Of a stretch of DNA of 52,152 bases, positions 42,984 to 51,249 are shown in pieces. The position numbers and the translations under genes are program-made. The notes below the pieces were generated by a model that saw nothing but the letters and a program-made list of their open reading frames with translations, was not told the origin of the DNA and made no database searches. Origin of the DNA: Geminicoccaceae bacterium (GTDB lineage Bacteria > Pseudomonadota > Alphaproteobacteria > Geminicoccales > Geminicoccaceae); the NCBI GenBank assembly GCA_007694015.1, contig RECO01000210.1, positions 1 to 52,152 of the forward strand, read 5' to 3'. The stretch's first letter is position 1; each line of letters starts with the position of its first letter.

Positions 42984-43906
42984 CCGGCTGGCGCCGCTGG
43001 GCCGCCTTGGCCCTCGCCGTTTCGCTCGTCGGATGCGGCACGACCGCCGCCCCGCCCGACCTGATGCAGGGCAACCGTCCCCTGCTGCGCCTGGAGCCCC
43101 TTGGCCAGCCGCGGGCGACGGTCATCGCGCTGCATGGCTACAACGACCACAAGGGCGCCTTTTTGCCCTTCGGCGCCGCCGCCGCCGAGGCCGGCATCCG
43201 CGTCGTCGCCTACGATCAGTCCGGCTTCGGCGCCAACCTCAACCAAGGCTTTTGGGGCGGCGACGAGGTCCTCGTCCAGGACCTCTTCGCCAAAATCGAA
43301 CACGCCCGGCGCCTCGCCCCCGACGCCCCCGTCTTCGTGCTGGGCGAAAGCATGGGCGCGTCGGTCGCCATGCTGGCCCTCGCCCGGGACGACGCGCCCG
43401 AGGTCGACGGGCTGATCCTGGCAGCCCCCGGTGTCTGGGCCGGTGATACGCTCAATCCGTGGTTTCGCCGCGCCCTCGGTGTGGTCGCCGGCATCGCCCC
43501 CGACGCCGACCTCGCCCGCGGCCGCCCGCGCGACGTCCAGGCCTCCGACAACATCCCCATGCTGATCGCCCTCGGCCGCAGCCGCTACTACACCCGCACC
43601 GCCCGCGCGGCGGCCCTGTACGGGCTCATCCGGCTGATGGACCAGGGCCTCGAAGCCGCCCCGGCGCTCGATGTTCCCCGCCTCGTCCTGATCGGCGATC
43701 ACGACGAGGTCGTGCCCGACCACGCCTATGCCGCGTTTCTTGCGAGCCTCGCAGCCGACGACTGCACCCTCATCCGCTACGCCGATGGCTGGCACCTTCT
43801 CTTCCGCGACCACGGGCGCGAGTTGCCCATCGCCGACACCCTCGCCTGGATCGAAGGCCGCGAGCCGCCGAGCGCCACCGCGACATGCGTGGCCCCGTCC
43901 AGTTGA
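42980..43906 (+). CDS. Lipoprotein alpha/beta hydrolase (lysophospholipase-like, 308 aa)
   Basis: A GTG start (42980-42982) overlaps the gluQ stop by four bases. The first residues TGWRRWAALALAVSLVGC form a lipoprotein signal with lipobox LVGC (Cys 19), so the protein is probably membrane-anchored in the periplasm. The hydrolase core has VIALHGYNDHKGAFLPFG, the nucleophile elbow GESMGA, LILAAPGVW, LVLIGDHDEVVPD (acid) and YADGWHLLFRD (His), the pattern of the Hydrolase_4 / monoacylglycerol lipase group. The substrate is unknown. Confidence 0.85.
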   Translation: MTGWRRWAALALAVSLVGCGTTAAPPDLMQGNRPLLRLEPLGQPRATVIALHGYNDHKGAFLPFGAAAAEAGIRVVAYDQSGFGANLNQGFWGGDEVLVQDLFAKIEHARRLAPDAPVFVLGESMGASVAMLALARDDAPEVDGLILAAPGVWAGDTLNPWFRRALGVVAGIAPDADLARGRPRDVQASDNIPMLIALGRSRYYTRTARAAALYGLIRLMDQGLEAAPALDVPRLVLIGDHDEVVPDHAYAAFLASLAADDCTLIRYADGWHLLFRDHGRELPIADTLAWIEGREPPSATATCVAPSS

Positions 43907-44397
43907 CGAAGCCGAGGGAGTCCACGAACCCCAGGGATAGGGGCCGCCTCGTGCGGCCGGCCACCGCCGCGGACGAAGCCCCTTGGCGCAAACTCTGGGA
44001 CGGCTATTGCCGGTTCTACGGTGCCGTGGTGCCCGAAGCGGCGACGGCAGCCACCTGGCGGCGCATCCTCGACGAACAGAGCCCGATCCACGGGCTGCTC
44101 GTCCTCAGCGACGGCCGGGTCTCGGGGTTTTGCGTCTACGTGCTGCATGGGGCGACCTGGAGCCCCGCACCGCGTTGTTACCTGGAGGACCTCTTCGTCG
44201 CCCCCGCGGCGCGCGGCCGGGGGCTCGGCGACGCCCTGATCCGCCACGTCCTGGACCTTGCCGCCGCGCAAGGCTGGTACGACGTCTACTGGCACACCGA
44301 AGCCAAGAACACCGTCGCCCGCCGGCTCTACGACCGCCACGCCGGCGCCGCCGACGGCTTCGTCCGCTACCGCATCAATACCGCCAACCCTGGTTGA
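43885..44397 (+). CDS. GNAT-family N-acetyltransferase (170 aa)
   Basis: VRPATAADEAPWRKLWDGY opens a GNAT fold. CYLEDLFVAPAARGRGLGDALIRHVLDLA holds the acetyl-CoA binding loop (R-G-x-G-L-G), and NTVARRLYDRHAG is the C-terminal signature helix. The domain starts at about residue 24. The ATG at 43885 overlaps the hydrolase gene by 22 bp, and a later start at GTG (VRPATA) is equally plausible. The acceptor is unknown. Confidence 0.85.
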   Translation: MRGPVQLTKPRESTNPRDRGRLVRPATAADEAPWRKLWDGYCRFYGAVVPEAATAATWRRILDEQSPIHGLLVLSDGRVSGFCVYVLHGATWSPAPRCYLEDLFVAPAARGRGLGDALIRHVLDLAAAQGWYDVYWHTEAKNTVARRLYDRHAGAADGFVRYRINTANPG

Positions 44398-44724
44398 TCG
44401 ATTTGCCGTGCCGCACCGGATCGCCGCTCCGCGCCGAACAAGATCGTTGTGGCCGGCGTCGCTCTTTCGCCAGCAGCAGGACAACGCGGCTCGACCAGCG
44501 GCCGCGTCATGAGGCGCTTGGGCGGACGTGGACGACTGTGGCACGCGCCCTAACCTCGTCCGCTGGCCGCCCGACCGCGTCGGCCGCAGCCCGTACCTCT
44601 TGACGTGCAACCGCGATCGCCGCCAACCGGGGCCGTTCGTCGCGCTGGATAGACAGCACCTCACGCACTGCCGCCGCGTCGCAGCTACCCTCGCAGCCCG
44701 ATAACCGCTTCAGGAGATCCGCCC
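44398..44724. other. Intergenic region
   Basis: 327 bp with no coding frame that I trust and no strong hairpin. It should contain the promoter of the monooxygenase gene that begins at 44725; I cannot place -35/-10 boxes with confidence. Confidence 0.4.
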
Positions 44725-45054
44725 GTGTTCATCGCCATGAACCGCTTTCGCGTCCGCCGCGGTCAGGAGGCCGCCTTCGAGCAACTGTGGCGCAACCGCG
44801 AGAGTCACCTGCACGAGATGGCCGGTTTCGTCGCCTTCCATCTGCTACGGGGCCCTGTCGATGCGACGCACACGCTGTTCGCCTCGCACACCATTTGGGC
44901 GTCGCGCGCCGCGTTCGAAGCCTGGACCCGCTCGGCGGCGTTCCGCGCTGCACATCAGGGTGCTGGCAGCAGCAGGGACCTCTATGACGGACCCCCGCAA
45001 TTCGAGGGCTTCGACGTGGTGGAAACGCGGCTGCCGGCTGCCGCCGATGCCTGA
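44725..45054 (+). CDS. ABM-type (antibiotic biosynthesis monooxygenase/IsdG-like) protein (109 aa)
   Basis: 109 residues from GTG (44725-44727) with AGGAG upstream. MFIAMNRFRVRRGQEAAFEQ, then WRNRESHLHEMAGFVAFHLL and FASHTIWASRAAFEAWTRS, fit the small dimeric ABM/HmoA-like ferredoxin fold. In this family some members degrade heme and others oxidise aromatic substrates. The heme-ligand His of IsdG proteins is not clearly identified here, so the activity is open. Confidence 0.82.
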   Translation: MFIAMNRFRVRRGQEAAFEQLWRNRESHLHEMAGFVAFHLLRGPVDATHTLFASHTIWASRAAFEAWTRSAAFRAAHQGAGSSRDLYDGPPQFEGFDVVETRLPAAADA

Positions 45055-45534
45055 AGCGCCGCCGTCGTCCCCGTTTGCCGCCGGGGCTCGGCCGACCGCG
45101 AGAACCGGCCTCCCCGTCAGGCGGACGGCCGCTTCGATGCCCTCAGGCAAACTCGGCAACCACCCAAAAGAGTTTTGCGGCCAGGGCGTTAGCGCAAGGT
45201 GTCGATAGGCTCGCGCCCAAGCCGAGCTAGCCTCGCTCCGACCGGTGCGGCGATTGGCAACCCCGCCCCTTGGCCCTGGTGCGCTGACGCGCGTCCCTTT
45301 GACGCCAGCAAGGCCGACCGGCACCAGGCCGGGTCCCTCCCGCAACCCCGAACGGCTGGGCGTGGCCGCGCGGCGACCGCCTCGAAGCGGGCCGCCCGCC
45401 CGCTTGCCCGGACGTGTGACTGCCTAAAGACTGGGCAATTCTGCTGGGATGACGCGCCCCTGCTGCCTTGACGATCAAGCTGGCCTGCGGCTTGCTCCGA
45501 CGACGTGCGAGGGACCAACGAGGGGGAAAAGCGG
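45055..45534. other. Intergenic region upstream of copper amine oxidase
   Basis: 480 bp with no reliable gene. Short open frames on both strands show no domain and no ribosome site. The GAGGGGG just before 45535 is the oxidase ribosome site. Some sequence may be 3' UTR or a decayed gene; I see no repeat. Confidence 0.4.
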
Positions 45535-47493
45535 ATGGACGGGACCGACCAAGCCCAGGCAGCGCAAGCGGATGCCGGAGCATGGCACCCGCTCGACCCG
45601 TTGCGGCCAGCCGAGATCGCGGCCGCAGCCGAGATCGTGCGAGGGGCGCACCCCGACGTGCGAGAGCTTCGCTTCGAGACCATCGAATTGGCGGAACCCA
45701 GAAAGGACGTCGTCCGCGGGTTCGTTCCAGGCGATCCGATCGAGCGGCAGGCTCGCTTCGTCGCCTACGCCCGCGGTGCCACGGGTGTCTGGCGCGGCTT
45801 GGTGTCGCTCGACCAGGGCCGCGTGGTCGAGGAGACGTTTCTGGCCGACGCCAAGCCGATGATCTCGCCTGAGGAGTTCTTCGAGATCGAGCTGGCGGTG
45901 AAGGCCGATCCGCGGTTTCAGGCCGCCTTGGCGCGGCGCGGCGTGAGCGATCAGGACCTCGTCTGCGTCGATCCGTGGTCGGCGGGCAATTTCGACGTCG
46001 CGGGCGAGGCTGGGCGGCGGATCGCCCACACCTTCGTCTGGATGCGGGCGCGCGCGGGCGACAACTACTACGCCCACCCGATCGAGGGCCTGAACGGCGT
46101 GGTCGACATCGACACGGGCGAGGTGCTGCGCATCGACGACTACTACGCCGACACCGCGCCCATGGCCGTGCCGATGGGCGAGAGCAACTACACCGCCGAC
46201 ATGATGGACGGCTTCAAGCCGGAGCCGGCGGCCCTCGACGTGGTGCAGCCGAACGGGCCCGGCTTTCGCGTCACCGGCAATTTGATCGAGTGGGAAGGCT
46301 TCGACGTCCGCGTCGGCTTCAACGGCCGCGAAGGCCTGGTGCTGCACCGCCTCGGCTACACCGAGAACGGCGTGCGCCGGCCGATCCTCTACCGCGCCTC
46401 CTTGACGGAAATGGTGGTGCCCTATGGCGCGCCGGTCCGCGCCCACCACCGCAAGAACGTGTTCGACATCGGCGAATACGGCCTCGGCAAGCTCGCCAAC
46501 GCCCTGGAACTCGGCTGCGATTGCCTCGGCGCCATCCACTATTTCGACGCCTACGTCAACGACATCACCGGGGCGCCGCGGCTCATCAAGAACGCGATCT
46601 GCCTGCACGAAGAAGACTACGGCATCGGCTGGAAGCACTGGGACTGGCGCACCGACCACGCCGAGGTGCGGCGGATGCGCCGGCTGGTGATCTCTTCGAT
46701 CTCGACCGTCGGCAACTACGAATACGGCTCCTATTGGTATCTCTACCAGGACGGCATCATCGAGTTCGAAATGAAGGCCACGGGCATCATCAACACCGTG
46801 GGCTGCGAACCGGGCAAGCCGTCCCGCTACGGCACCGAGGTGTCCCCCGGCGTCGAGGGGCAAATCCACCAGCACGTCTTCTGCGCCCGGCTCGACACCG
46901 AACTCGACGGCCCCAGCAACCGCGTCCTCGAATGCGACACCGTGGCGATGCAGCCGGGGCCGGACAACCCCTACGGCAACGCCTTCTACGTCCAGGAACG
47001 GGTGCTGGCCCGCGAGAGCGAGGCCAGGCGCAAGGTCGACTTCGACGCCATGCGCTACTGGAAGGTCCAGGCGACCGAGCGCACCAACCTGATGGGCAAG
47101 CCCACCGCCTACAAGCTGGAGGCGACCTCGGCGGTAAGGCCCTACACCCACCCCGAAAGCCCCTCGGGCAAGCGCGGCCAGTTCGTCTACAACCACCTCT
47201 GGGTGACGCCCTTTGCCGTCGACGAGCGCTACCCGGCGGGCGAGTTCATGAACCACTCGACCGGCGATGATGGCCTCGCCGCCTGGACCGCCCAGGACCG
47301 CCCACTGGATGGCGCCGACCTCGTCCTCTGGCACAGCTTTGGCATCCACCACCTGCCACGCCCCGAGGACTTCCCCGTCCAGCCCTGCGTCACCTGCGGC
47401 TTCAAACTCCACCCGGTGGGATTCTTCGACCGCAACCCGATGATCGACCTGCCGCCCAAGCGCAACGCGGCCAGTTGCTGCGTCGGCGAGTAG
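45535..47493 (+). CDS. Copper-containing primary amine oxidase (652 aa)
   Basis: It oxidises primary amines to aldehydes with release of ammonia and hydrogen peroxide. The cofactor motif TVGNYEYG has Tyr395 as the topaquinone precursor. FDIGEYGLG carries the catalytic Asp (D311). Copper ligands are H445 and H447 in HQH, plus one of the HH pair at 605-606 (HHLPRPED). LELGCDCLGAIHYFD is also characteristic. N2/N3-like domains precede the catalytic domain. No signal peptide is seen, so it is likely cytoplasmic, like Arthrobacter enzymes. The start ATG has GAGGGGG eight bases upstream. The length is normal for the family. Confidence 0.95.
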   Translation: MDGTDQAQAAQADAGAWHPLDPLRPAEIAAAAEIVRGAHPDVRELRFETIELAEPRKDVVRGFVPGDPIERQARFVAYARGATGVWRGLVSLDQGRVVEETFLADAKPMISPEEFFEIELAVKADPRFQAALARRGVSDQDLVCVDPWSAGNFDVAGEAGRRIAHTFVWMRARAGDNYYAHPIEGLNGVVDIDTGEVLRIDDYYADTAPMAVPMGESNYTADMMDGFKPEPAALDVVQPNGPGFRVTGNLIEWEGFDVRVGFNGREGLVLHRLGYTENGVRRPILYRASLTEMVVPYGAPVRAHHRKNVFDIGEYGLGKLANALELGCDCLGAIHYFDAYVNDITGAPRLIKNAICLHEEDYGIGWKHWDWRTDHAEVRRMRRLVISSISTVGNYEYGSYWYLYQDGIIEFEMKATGIINTVGCEPGKPSRYGTEVSPGVEGQIHQHVFCARLDTELDGPSNRVLECDTVAMQPGPDNPYGNAFYVQERVLARESEARRKVDFDAMRYWKVQATERTNLMGKPTAYKLEATSAVRPYTHPESPSGKRGQFVYNHLWVTPFAVDERYPAGEFMNHSTGDDGLAAWTAQDRPLDGADLVLWHSFGIHHLPRPEDFPVQPCVTCGFKLHPVGFFDRNPMIDLPPKRNAASCCVGE

Positions 47494-47518
47494 CCACCGG
47501 CGCGCACGGCATTGGACA

Positions 47519-47628
47519 GGGGGCTTTTGGCGCGCCAAGCGAAGTGGAAGCCAAGGGGGCTTTTGGCCCCCTTGGAAACCCCCAGGCCGGAGCGATCGGC
47601 AACCGGGCAAGCCCGATTGCCGATCGCT
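47519..47628. repeat. Cluster of strong hairpins between convergent genes
   Basis: GGGGGCTTTTGGC occurs twice (47519-47531, 47555-47567). The first copy runs into the palindrome TTGGCGCGCCAA (47527-47538). The second forms CCAAGGGGGC-TTTTG-GCCCCCTTGG (47551-47575). A third structure has arms AGCGATCGGCAA (47591-47602) and TTGCCGATCGCT (47617-47628) around an inner CGGGC-AA-GCCCG. The cluster lies between the amine oxidase and the DUF1127 gene and is probably a bidirectional terminator. Confidence 0.65.
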
Positions 47629-47710
47629 TCGGCCAGTTTGCCAAGTGGAGTGGCGTCCGCCACGGCCGTCATGCCCTGGCGCTTCTTGCATCGACCAGGC
47701 CAACGCTGGC

Positions 47711-47989
47711 TCATGGCTCCCAGAAGCGCTTCTGAACCTCCTCAGGCGCGGCTTCGCGCGTGAGGCCGATGTCACGCAGCATGCGTTGGTCGAGTTCGCC
47801 CAGATGGCGGCGGCTGCACTCCCGCTCGCGCCAGGTCCAGAGCGTGGTCCAGGTCACGAGGAGCCCGTGTCCGAGGGCACGCAACAGGATCAGGCCGAGT
47901 TGACGCGCGAGGTTTTCCGTACGGTCGGCCGGCAGCGTGGCGGCAATGGCGCGAGGTCCGGCTTCGTGATGCGGCTGCATGGTCCTCAT
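47711..47989 (-). CDS. DUF1127 protein (92 aa)
   Basis: The C-terminal ~45 residues, RRHLGELDQRMLRDIGLTREAAPEEV, are the DUF1127 (YjiS-like) motif, a small Arg-rich module found throughout Proteobacteria and implicated in RNA-related and phosphate or carbon responses in Agrobacterium and Rhodobacter. A preceding hydrophobic stretch (LGLILLRALGHGLLVTWTTLW) resembles a membrane or amphipathic helix. The ATG overlaps the stop of the 73-aa gene by four bases. MQPHHE three codons in is an alternative start. Confidence 0.8.
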   Translation of the reverse strand: MRTMQPHHEAGPRAIAATLPADRTENLARQLGLILLRALGHGLLVTWTTLWTWRERECSRRHLGELDQRMLRDIGLTREAAPEEVQKRFWEP

Positions 47990-48207
47990 CCCCTTCGACT
48001 GGTTCCAATGCGCCTCGTGATAAGGCGAAGGCCCAGACCCGCTCTTGAGCGATATTGCGGCTTCGGGAGGCGGGCGGCGAGCGCCCCCAGGGCGCGCCGC
48101 CAGCGCCTCGGCGCCTGGTAGAAACGGAACGCCAGGTCCGCATTGGCACGCCCGAAGGCGGGATCGTCCTCGGCGTGGAGCCAGGGGCGCAGGGTGGTCG
48201 GCAACAT
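47986..48207 (-). CDS. Unknown 73-aa Arg-rich protein coupled to DUF1127
   Basis: The 73 residues have no family that I know. They are Arg/Leu/Ala-rich and basic (FYQAPRRWRRALGALAARLP), with a helical look. The four-base ATGA overlap with the DUF1127 start supports real translation. No membrane segment is seen. It could be a regulatory peptide, but that is open. Confidence 0.5.
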   Translation of the reverse strand: MLPTTLRPWLHAEDDPAFGRANADLAFRFYQAPRRWRRALGALAARLPKPQYRSRAGLGLRLITRRIGTSRRG

Positions 48208-48303
48208 GGGGCGGGCCTCCAGTCGGGTATCTCGATGGTCTGGAGGGTGCGCGGGTGAAGGGCCCGCGACAAACGGGAATAGCTGCCGCCGTGCATTAGC
48301 CCC

Positions 48304-48315
48304 GCTTATGCGTAG
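48304..48315. promoter_or_regulatory. Candidate LysR site upstream of the 73-aa/DUF1127 pair
   Basis: GCTTATGCGTAG, 97 bp upstream of the 73-aa gene, matches GCTTATGCATAG at 49282-49293 in the LysR gene's own promoter region at 11 of 12 bases. The shared motif suggests that the LysR protein controls both units. This is inferred from two sites only. Confidence 0.4.
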
Positions 48316-48321
48316 GACGCT

Positions 48322-49257
48322 TCAGACGCAAAGGCCCGAAGCGTCCGCAAAGGCCGCGATCTCGGCCATCAGCCAATCGCGGAAGGCGACGAGGCTCGCA
48401 TCGTCCACGCGCTCGGGCGGATGCACGAGGTAGTAGCAGAACTCGCTCGGCCAATCGGCAACGCCCGCGAACGGACGCACGAGGCGGCCCGTGCGGAGGT
48501 CATCCTCGACCAGGCTGAGGTCGGCCAAGGCCACGCCATGGCCAGCGGCCGCGGCGTCGAGGGCGAGGCCGTGGTTGCTGAAGCGCGGTCCTCGCTCGGC
48601 GTCGATGCCTCGGACCCCAGCGGCCTGGAGCCACATGGCCCAGGCCGGATCGACCGCAGGCGAGGCCGGATGCTGGTGGTGCAGGAGCGTGTGGCCGGCC
48701 AGATCGGCCGGCACCCGCAGCGCGGGCGATGACCTTTGGAGTTCCGGGCTGCAGACCGGAAAGACGTGCCGGCTGATCAAACAGTGCGTGACCAGGCCCG
48801 GATACCGGCCGCTGCCGAAGCGAATGGCGAGGTCGACGTCGTGGCGCTCGAAGTCGATCGCCTCGATGCGGGCATCGATCCGCACTTCGATCGCCGGGTG
48901 CGCGCGTTGGAACCGGACCAGCCGCGGCACCAGCCAGCGCGCGCCGAAGGACGGCGGCACGCTGACGGTGAGGGCGCGGGCCTTGCCGTAGCGCCTCAGC
49001 ACGTCGACGCCCGTCGCCAAGTAATCGAAGCCCAGGGTCAGCGAACCGGCAGCCGCCCTGCCCGCCTCGGTCAGCACCAGGGCGCGCGTCAAGCGGCGGA
49101 ACAACGCCACGCCCAGCTGATCTTCCAGTGCCTTGACGTGCTGACTGACCGCGGCCGGCGTGACGTTCAGTTCCTCGGCGGCGCGCTTGAAACTGAGATG
49201 CCGGGCTGCCGCCTCGAAGGCGCGCAACGCGTTCAACGGTGGCAACCGTCGCCCCAT
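48322..49257 (-). CDS. LysR-family transcriptional regulator, GcvA-like (311 aa)
   Basis: MGRRLPPLNALRAFEAAARH, SFKRAAEELNVTPAAVSQHV and KALEDQLGVALFRRLTRAL form the N-terminal helix-turn-helix and linker typical of GcvA-type LysR proteins. A substrate-binding domain follows (LTVSVPPSFGARWLVPRL, DVDLAIRFGSGRYPGL, GHGVALADLSLVEDDLRTGRLV). The inducer is unknown. The gene has the same orientation as the 73-aa/DUF1127 pair, upstream of it by 114 bp. The in-frame sequence continues upstream of 49257 without coding character. Confidence 0.9.
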   Translation of the reverse strand: MGRRLPPLNALRAFEAAARHLSFKRAAEELNVTPAAVSQHVKALEDQLGVALFRRLTRALVLTEAGRAAAGSLTLGFDYLATGVDVLRRYGKARALTVSVPPSFGARWLVPRLVRFQRAHPAIEVRIDARIEAIDFERHDVDLAIRFGSGRYPGLVTHCLISRHVFPVCSPELQRSSPALRVPADLAGHTLLHHQHPASPAVDPAWAMWLQAAGVRGIDAERGPRFSNHGLALDAAAAGHGVALADLSLVEDDLRTGRLVRPFAGVADWPSEFCYYLVHPPERVDDASLVAFRDWLMAEIAAFADASGLCV

Positions 49258-49622
49258 CGGCCTCTCCCATGCACGAGCTGGGCTTATGCATAGCGGCAGA
49301 ACGTCCGGCTCGTGAAGCGGGCTCCGCCGTGGCAGCTTCCGCGCATGGGACGCCCCTTGGAGGGACGCTCGTGCTCCGCAGCGATCACCGGGCCAGCGTG
49401 AACCCCGACCTCGCCCGCGCCATGCGCCGCGCCGAAGCGGCCCGGCGCACCGCTTCGGCCGCCACACCCGCGACCAGTTCGGCATCGGCCGACGGGACCG
49501 GGGGCGCAACGATCGCTCAGCGGCGAGCGCATGGTGGAGGCCGTCGCCGGCAACGTCATCACCGTCATCAATCCGGGCGGTCCAAGACGGCGCGCCTTTG
49601 GGCGAGCGGGCAAAACCCGCCC
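49258..49622. other. Intergenic region with LysR promoter and traces of a broken frame
   Basis: 365 bp. GCTTATGCATAG at 49282-49293 lies 25 bp upstream of the LysR ATG. On the plus strand from GTG 49370 (with GGAGGG before it) reading frames give SVNPDLARAMRRAEAARR, then in another frame HRFGRHTRDQFGIG, then in the third LSGERMVEAVAGNVITVINP. Each has coding-like composition, so a gene with two frameshifts may have stood here. I cannot name it. Confidence 0.3.
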
Positions 49623-50012
49623 TCACCCACCCGTGCAGGCCGCCACCAGCGCCGAGCAGCGGGTGATGCTGCCGAAGCCCCAGCCGGCGCGGTTCTCGCT
49701 CCGCACCGCCACGACCGTGCCGTCTTCGACGGTGAAGCGAAAGACGCAAGCCCGCGACGCGAGGGCGGCTTCGGGCTCGGCGAGCGTGCGCCCGTCCAGG
49801 CCCCGCGGCTGGGCCGAACTGAAGGTGAGGACCTGATGCTCGCCGTCGCCATTGCCGTCGAGACGCGCCGGCTCGCCGATGCAGGCGGCCAGCCGTTCGG
49901 CCGGGGCGCCGGTCAACGCCTTCTCGGCCCGGTGGATGGTCTGCAGATGCGGCGCCCCGCAGCCGACGAGGAGCAGGCTCATAGCCGTGAGGGCCAGGGT
50001 GAGTTTCGGCAT
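49623..50012 (-). CDS. Small lipoprotein of unknown function (129 aa)
   Basis: MPKLTLALTAMSLLLVGC is a signal with lipobox LVGC (Cys 18). The mature part is ~110 residues: TIHRAEKALTGAPAERLAACIGEP, a strand region (EHQVLTFSS, ACVFRFTVEDGTVVAVRSE) and a C-terminal pair of Cys (SITRCSALVAACTGG) that could form disulfides. The first part resembles small SmpA/OmlA-like folds in outline, but no clear family match is available. GGAGG precedes the ATG. It lies 4 bp after the membrane-protein gene, so the two are one unit. Confidence 0.75.
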   Translation of the reverse strand: MPKLTLALTAMSLLLVGCGAPHLQTIHRAEKALTGAPAERLAACIGEPARLDGNGDGEHQVLTFSSAQPRGLDGRTLAEPEAALASRACVFRFTVEDGTVVAVRSENRAGWGFGSITRCSALVAACTGG

Positions 50013-50016
50013 GGGT

Positions 50017-50493
50017 CTACCTCCGATCGGCGACGGTGACACCGGCGCGGAGCCGGCCCGAAAGCCTGAGACCGTCGCGGGCGCTGAGCGTGAGCAGGGC
50101 GATGTTGAGGGCACCGGCGATCAGTTCGATCGACTGCACCGCGTAGAAGACGCCGTCGAACGCCCCAACGCGCGCCTTCGCCGCCAGGAAGAACGCCGCC
50201 GGCATCAGGACGCCGAGGCCATTGAGCGCCGCCCAGCGCAGCCGGCGCTGCTTGGCGTCCAAGAGCCTGGCCGACCGGCGCCCGGCCAGCCACGTCCCCG
50301 TACCGCCCGCCGCTGCCAGCGCCGGCACGAGCAGGAGAAAGCCCCAGGGAATGGCGGTCTTGACCCAAGCGACGGTCTCGGGCGTGCCGAACAGCTCGCT
50401 GACGAGAGTGGCGAGCCAAAACGAGACGATCAGCCCCAACACCATGCCGCCCAGAAGGGGATGCAGATGGCGGGCCAGGACGGCTGCGGACAT
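50017..50493 (-). CDS. Four-helix inner-membrane protein of unknown function (158 aa)
   Basis: Four hydrophobic segments are visible: PLLGGMVLGLIVSFWLATLV, AIPWGFLLLVPALAAAGGTG, LNGLGVLMPAAFFLAA and SIELIAGALNIALLTL. No catalytic motif or named family is evident. It is divergent from the MarR gene and shares its intergenic palindrome, so it is probably MarR-regulated. It is followed 4 bp later by a lipoprotein gene. Confidence 0.75.
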   Translation of the reverse strand: MSAAVLARHLHPLLGGMVLGLIVSFWLATLVSELFGTPETVAWVKTAIPWGFLLLVPALAAAGGTGTWLAGRRSARLLDAKQRRLRWAALNGLGVLMPAAFFLAAKARVGAFDGVFYAVQSIELIAGALNIALLTLSARDGLRLSGRLRAGVTVADRR

Positions 50494-50568
50494 GGGCGCT
50501 TCCTTTCAATGGCAAGCGATGGACCAGACCGACCGAGTCGCGCGACAGCGGATCGGCCTCGATTTCCC

Positions 50569-50580
50569 ATAGCATGCTAT
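50569..50580. promoter_or_regulatory. Candidate MarR operator in the divergent region
   Basis: ATAGCATGCTAT is a perfect 12-bp palindrome. It sits inside a wider dyad CCATAGC (50567-50573) ... GCTATGG (50602-50608), between the divergent membrane-protein and MarR genes. MarR dimers typically bind such palindromes next to their own gene. Binding is inferred. Confidence 0.6.
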
Positions 50581-50626
50581 TCTCCTAGCATTGGACAGCA
50601 CGCTATGGAAGCGATACATCCACGCC

Positions 50627-51058
50627 ATGGCCTTCTCGAAGCGGCAATCGGCCGGCTACCTCGCCAACCACATGGCGCGCCTGTTCGCGCAAGGTCTCCA
50701 CGCCCGGATCCGGCCCCTGGGGTTGGCGCCGGCGCAGTTCCTGACGCTCCTGGAACTCTGGCGCGAGGAGGGCTTGACGCAGGCGGAGCTCATGGCGCGG
50801 CTCGACGTCGAGCAGGCAACGATGGCCAACACGCTCGCGCGCATGGAACGCGACGGGCTCGTCCGTCGCACCCCCCATCCCGAGGATCGCCGCGCCCAAC
50901 AGGTGTGGCTGACCGACAAGGCGCAGGCCCTTCGAGCACCGGCCACCGCTGCTGCTGCCGCGCAGAACGAAGCGGCCCTGCGTGCCCTGTCAGCCGAGGA
51001 GCGGGCGACGTTCCTTGCCCTCATGAACCGCGTCATCGACACGATGCGCGGCGGCTAG
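50627..51058 (+). CDS. MarR-family transcriptional regulator (143 aa)
   Basis: From ATG 50627 (MAFSKRQSAGYLANHMARLF), the winged helix shows LAPAQFLTLLELWREEGLTQ, AELMARLDVEQATMANTLARME and the wing RDGLVRRTPHPEDRRAQQVW, all typical MarR features. A TTG at 50591 would add 12 residues but would lie close to the operator. It probably represses the divergent membrane protein/lipoprotein unit and itself. Confidence 0.9.
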   Translation: MAFSKRQSAGYLANHMARLFAQGLHARIRPLGLAPAQFLTLLELWREEGLTQAELMARLDVEQATMANTLARMERDGLVRRTPHPEDRRAQQVWLTDKAQALRAPATAAAAAQNEAALRALSAEERATFLALMNRVIDTMRGG

Positions 51059-51249
51059 AACGTGTTCCGTTCAGGTTGCGCTTCGCCCATCCCCAACAAC
51101 GCTCGAGCACCGGATCAGGGCATGTCGTCCAACGCTTCGGCCAACGCCTGCACGAACCGGTCGATGCGTGACGGGTCGGCGTCGGCGAACGCGATCAGGA
51201 GGCCCGCCGGGCCCTCCGCCCCGAAGCCGCAGCGCGACAGGCAGGGTCG

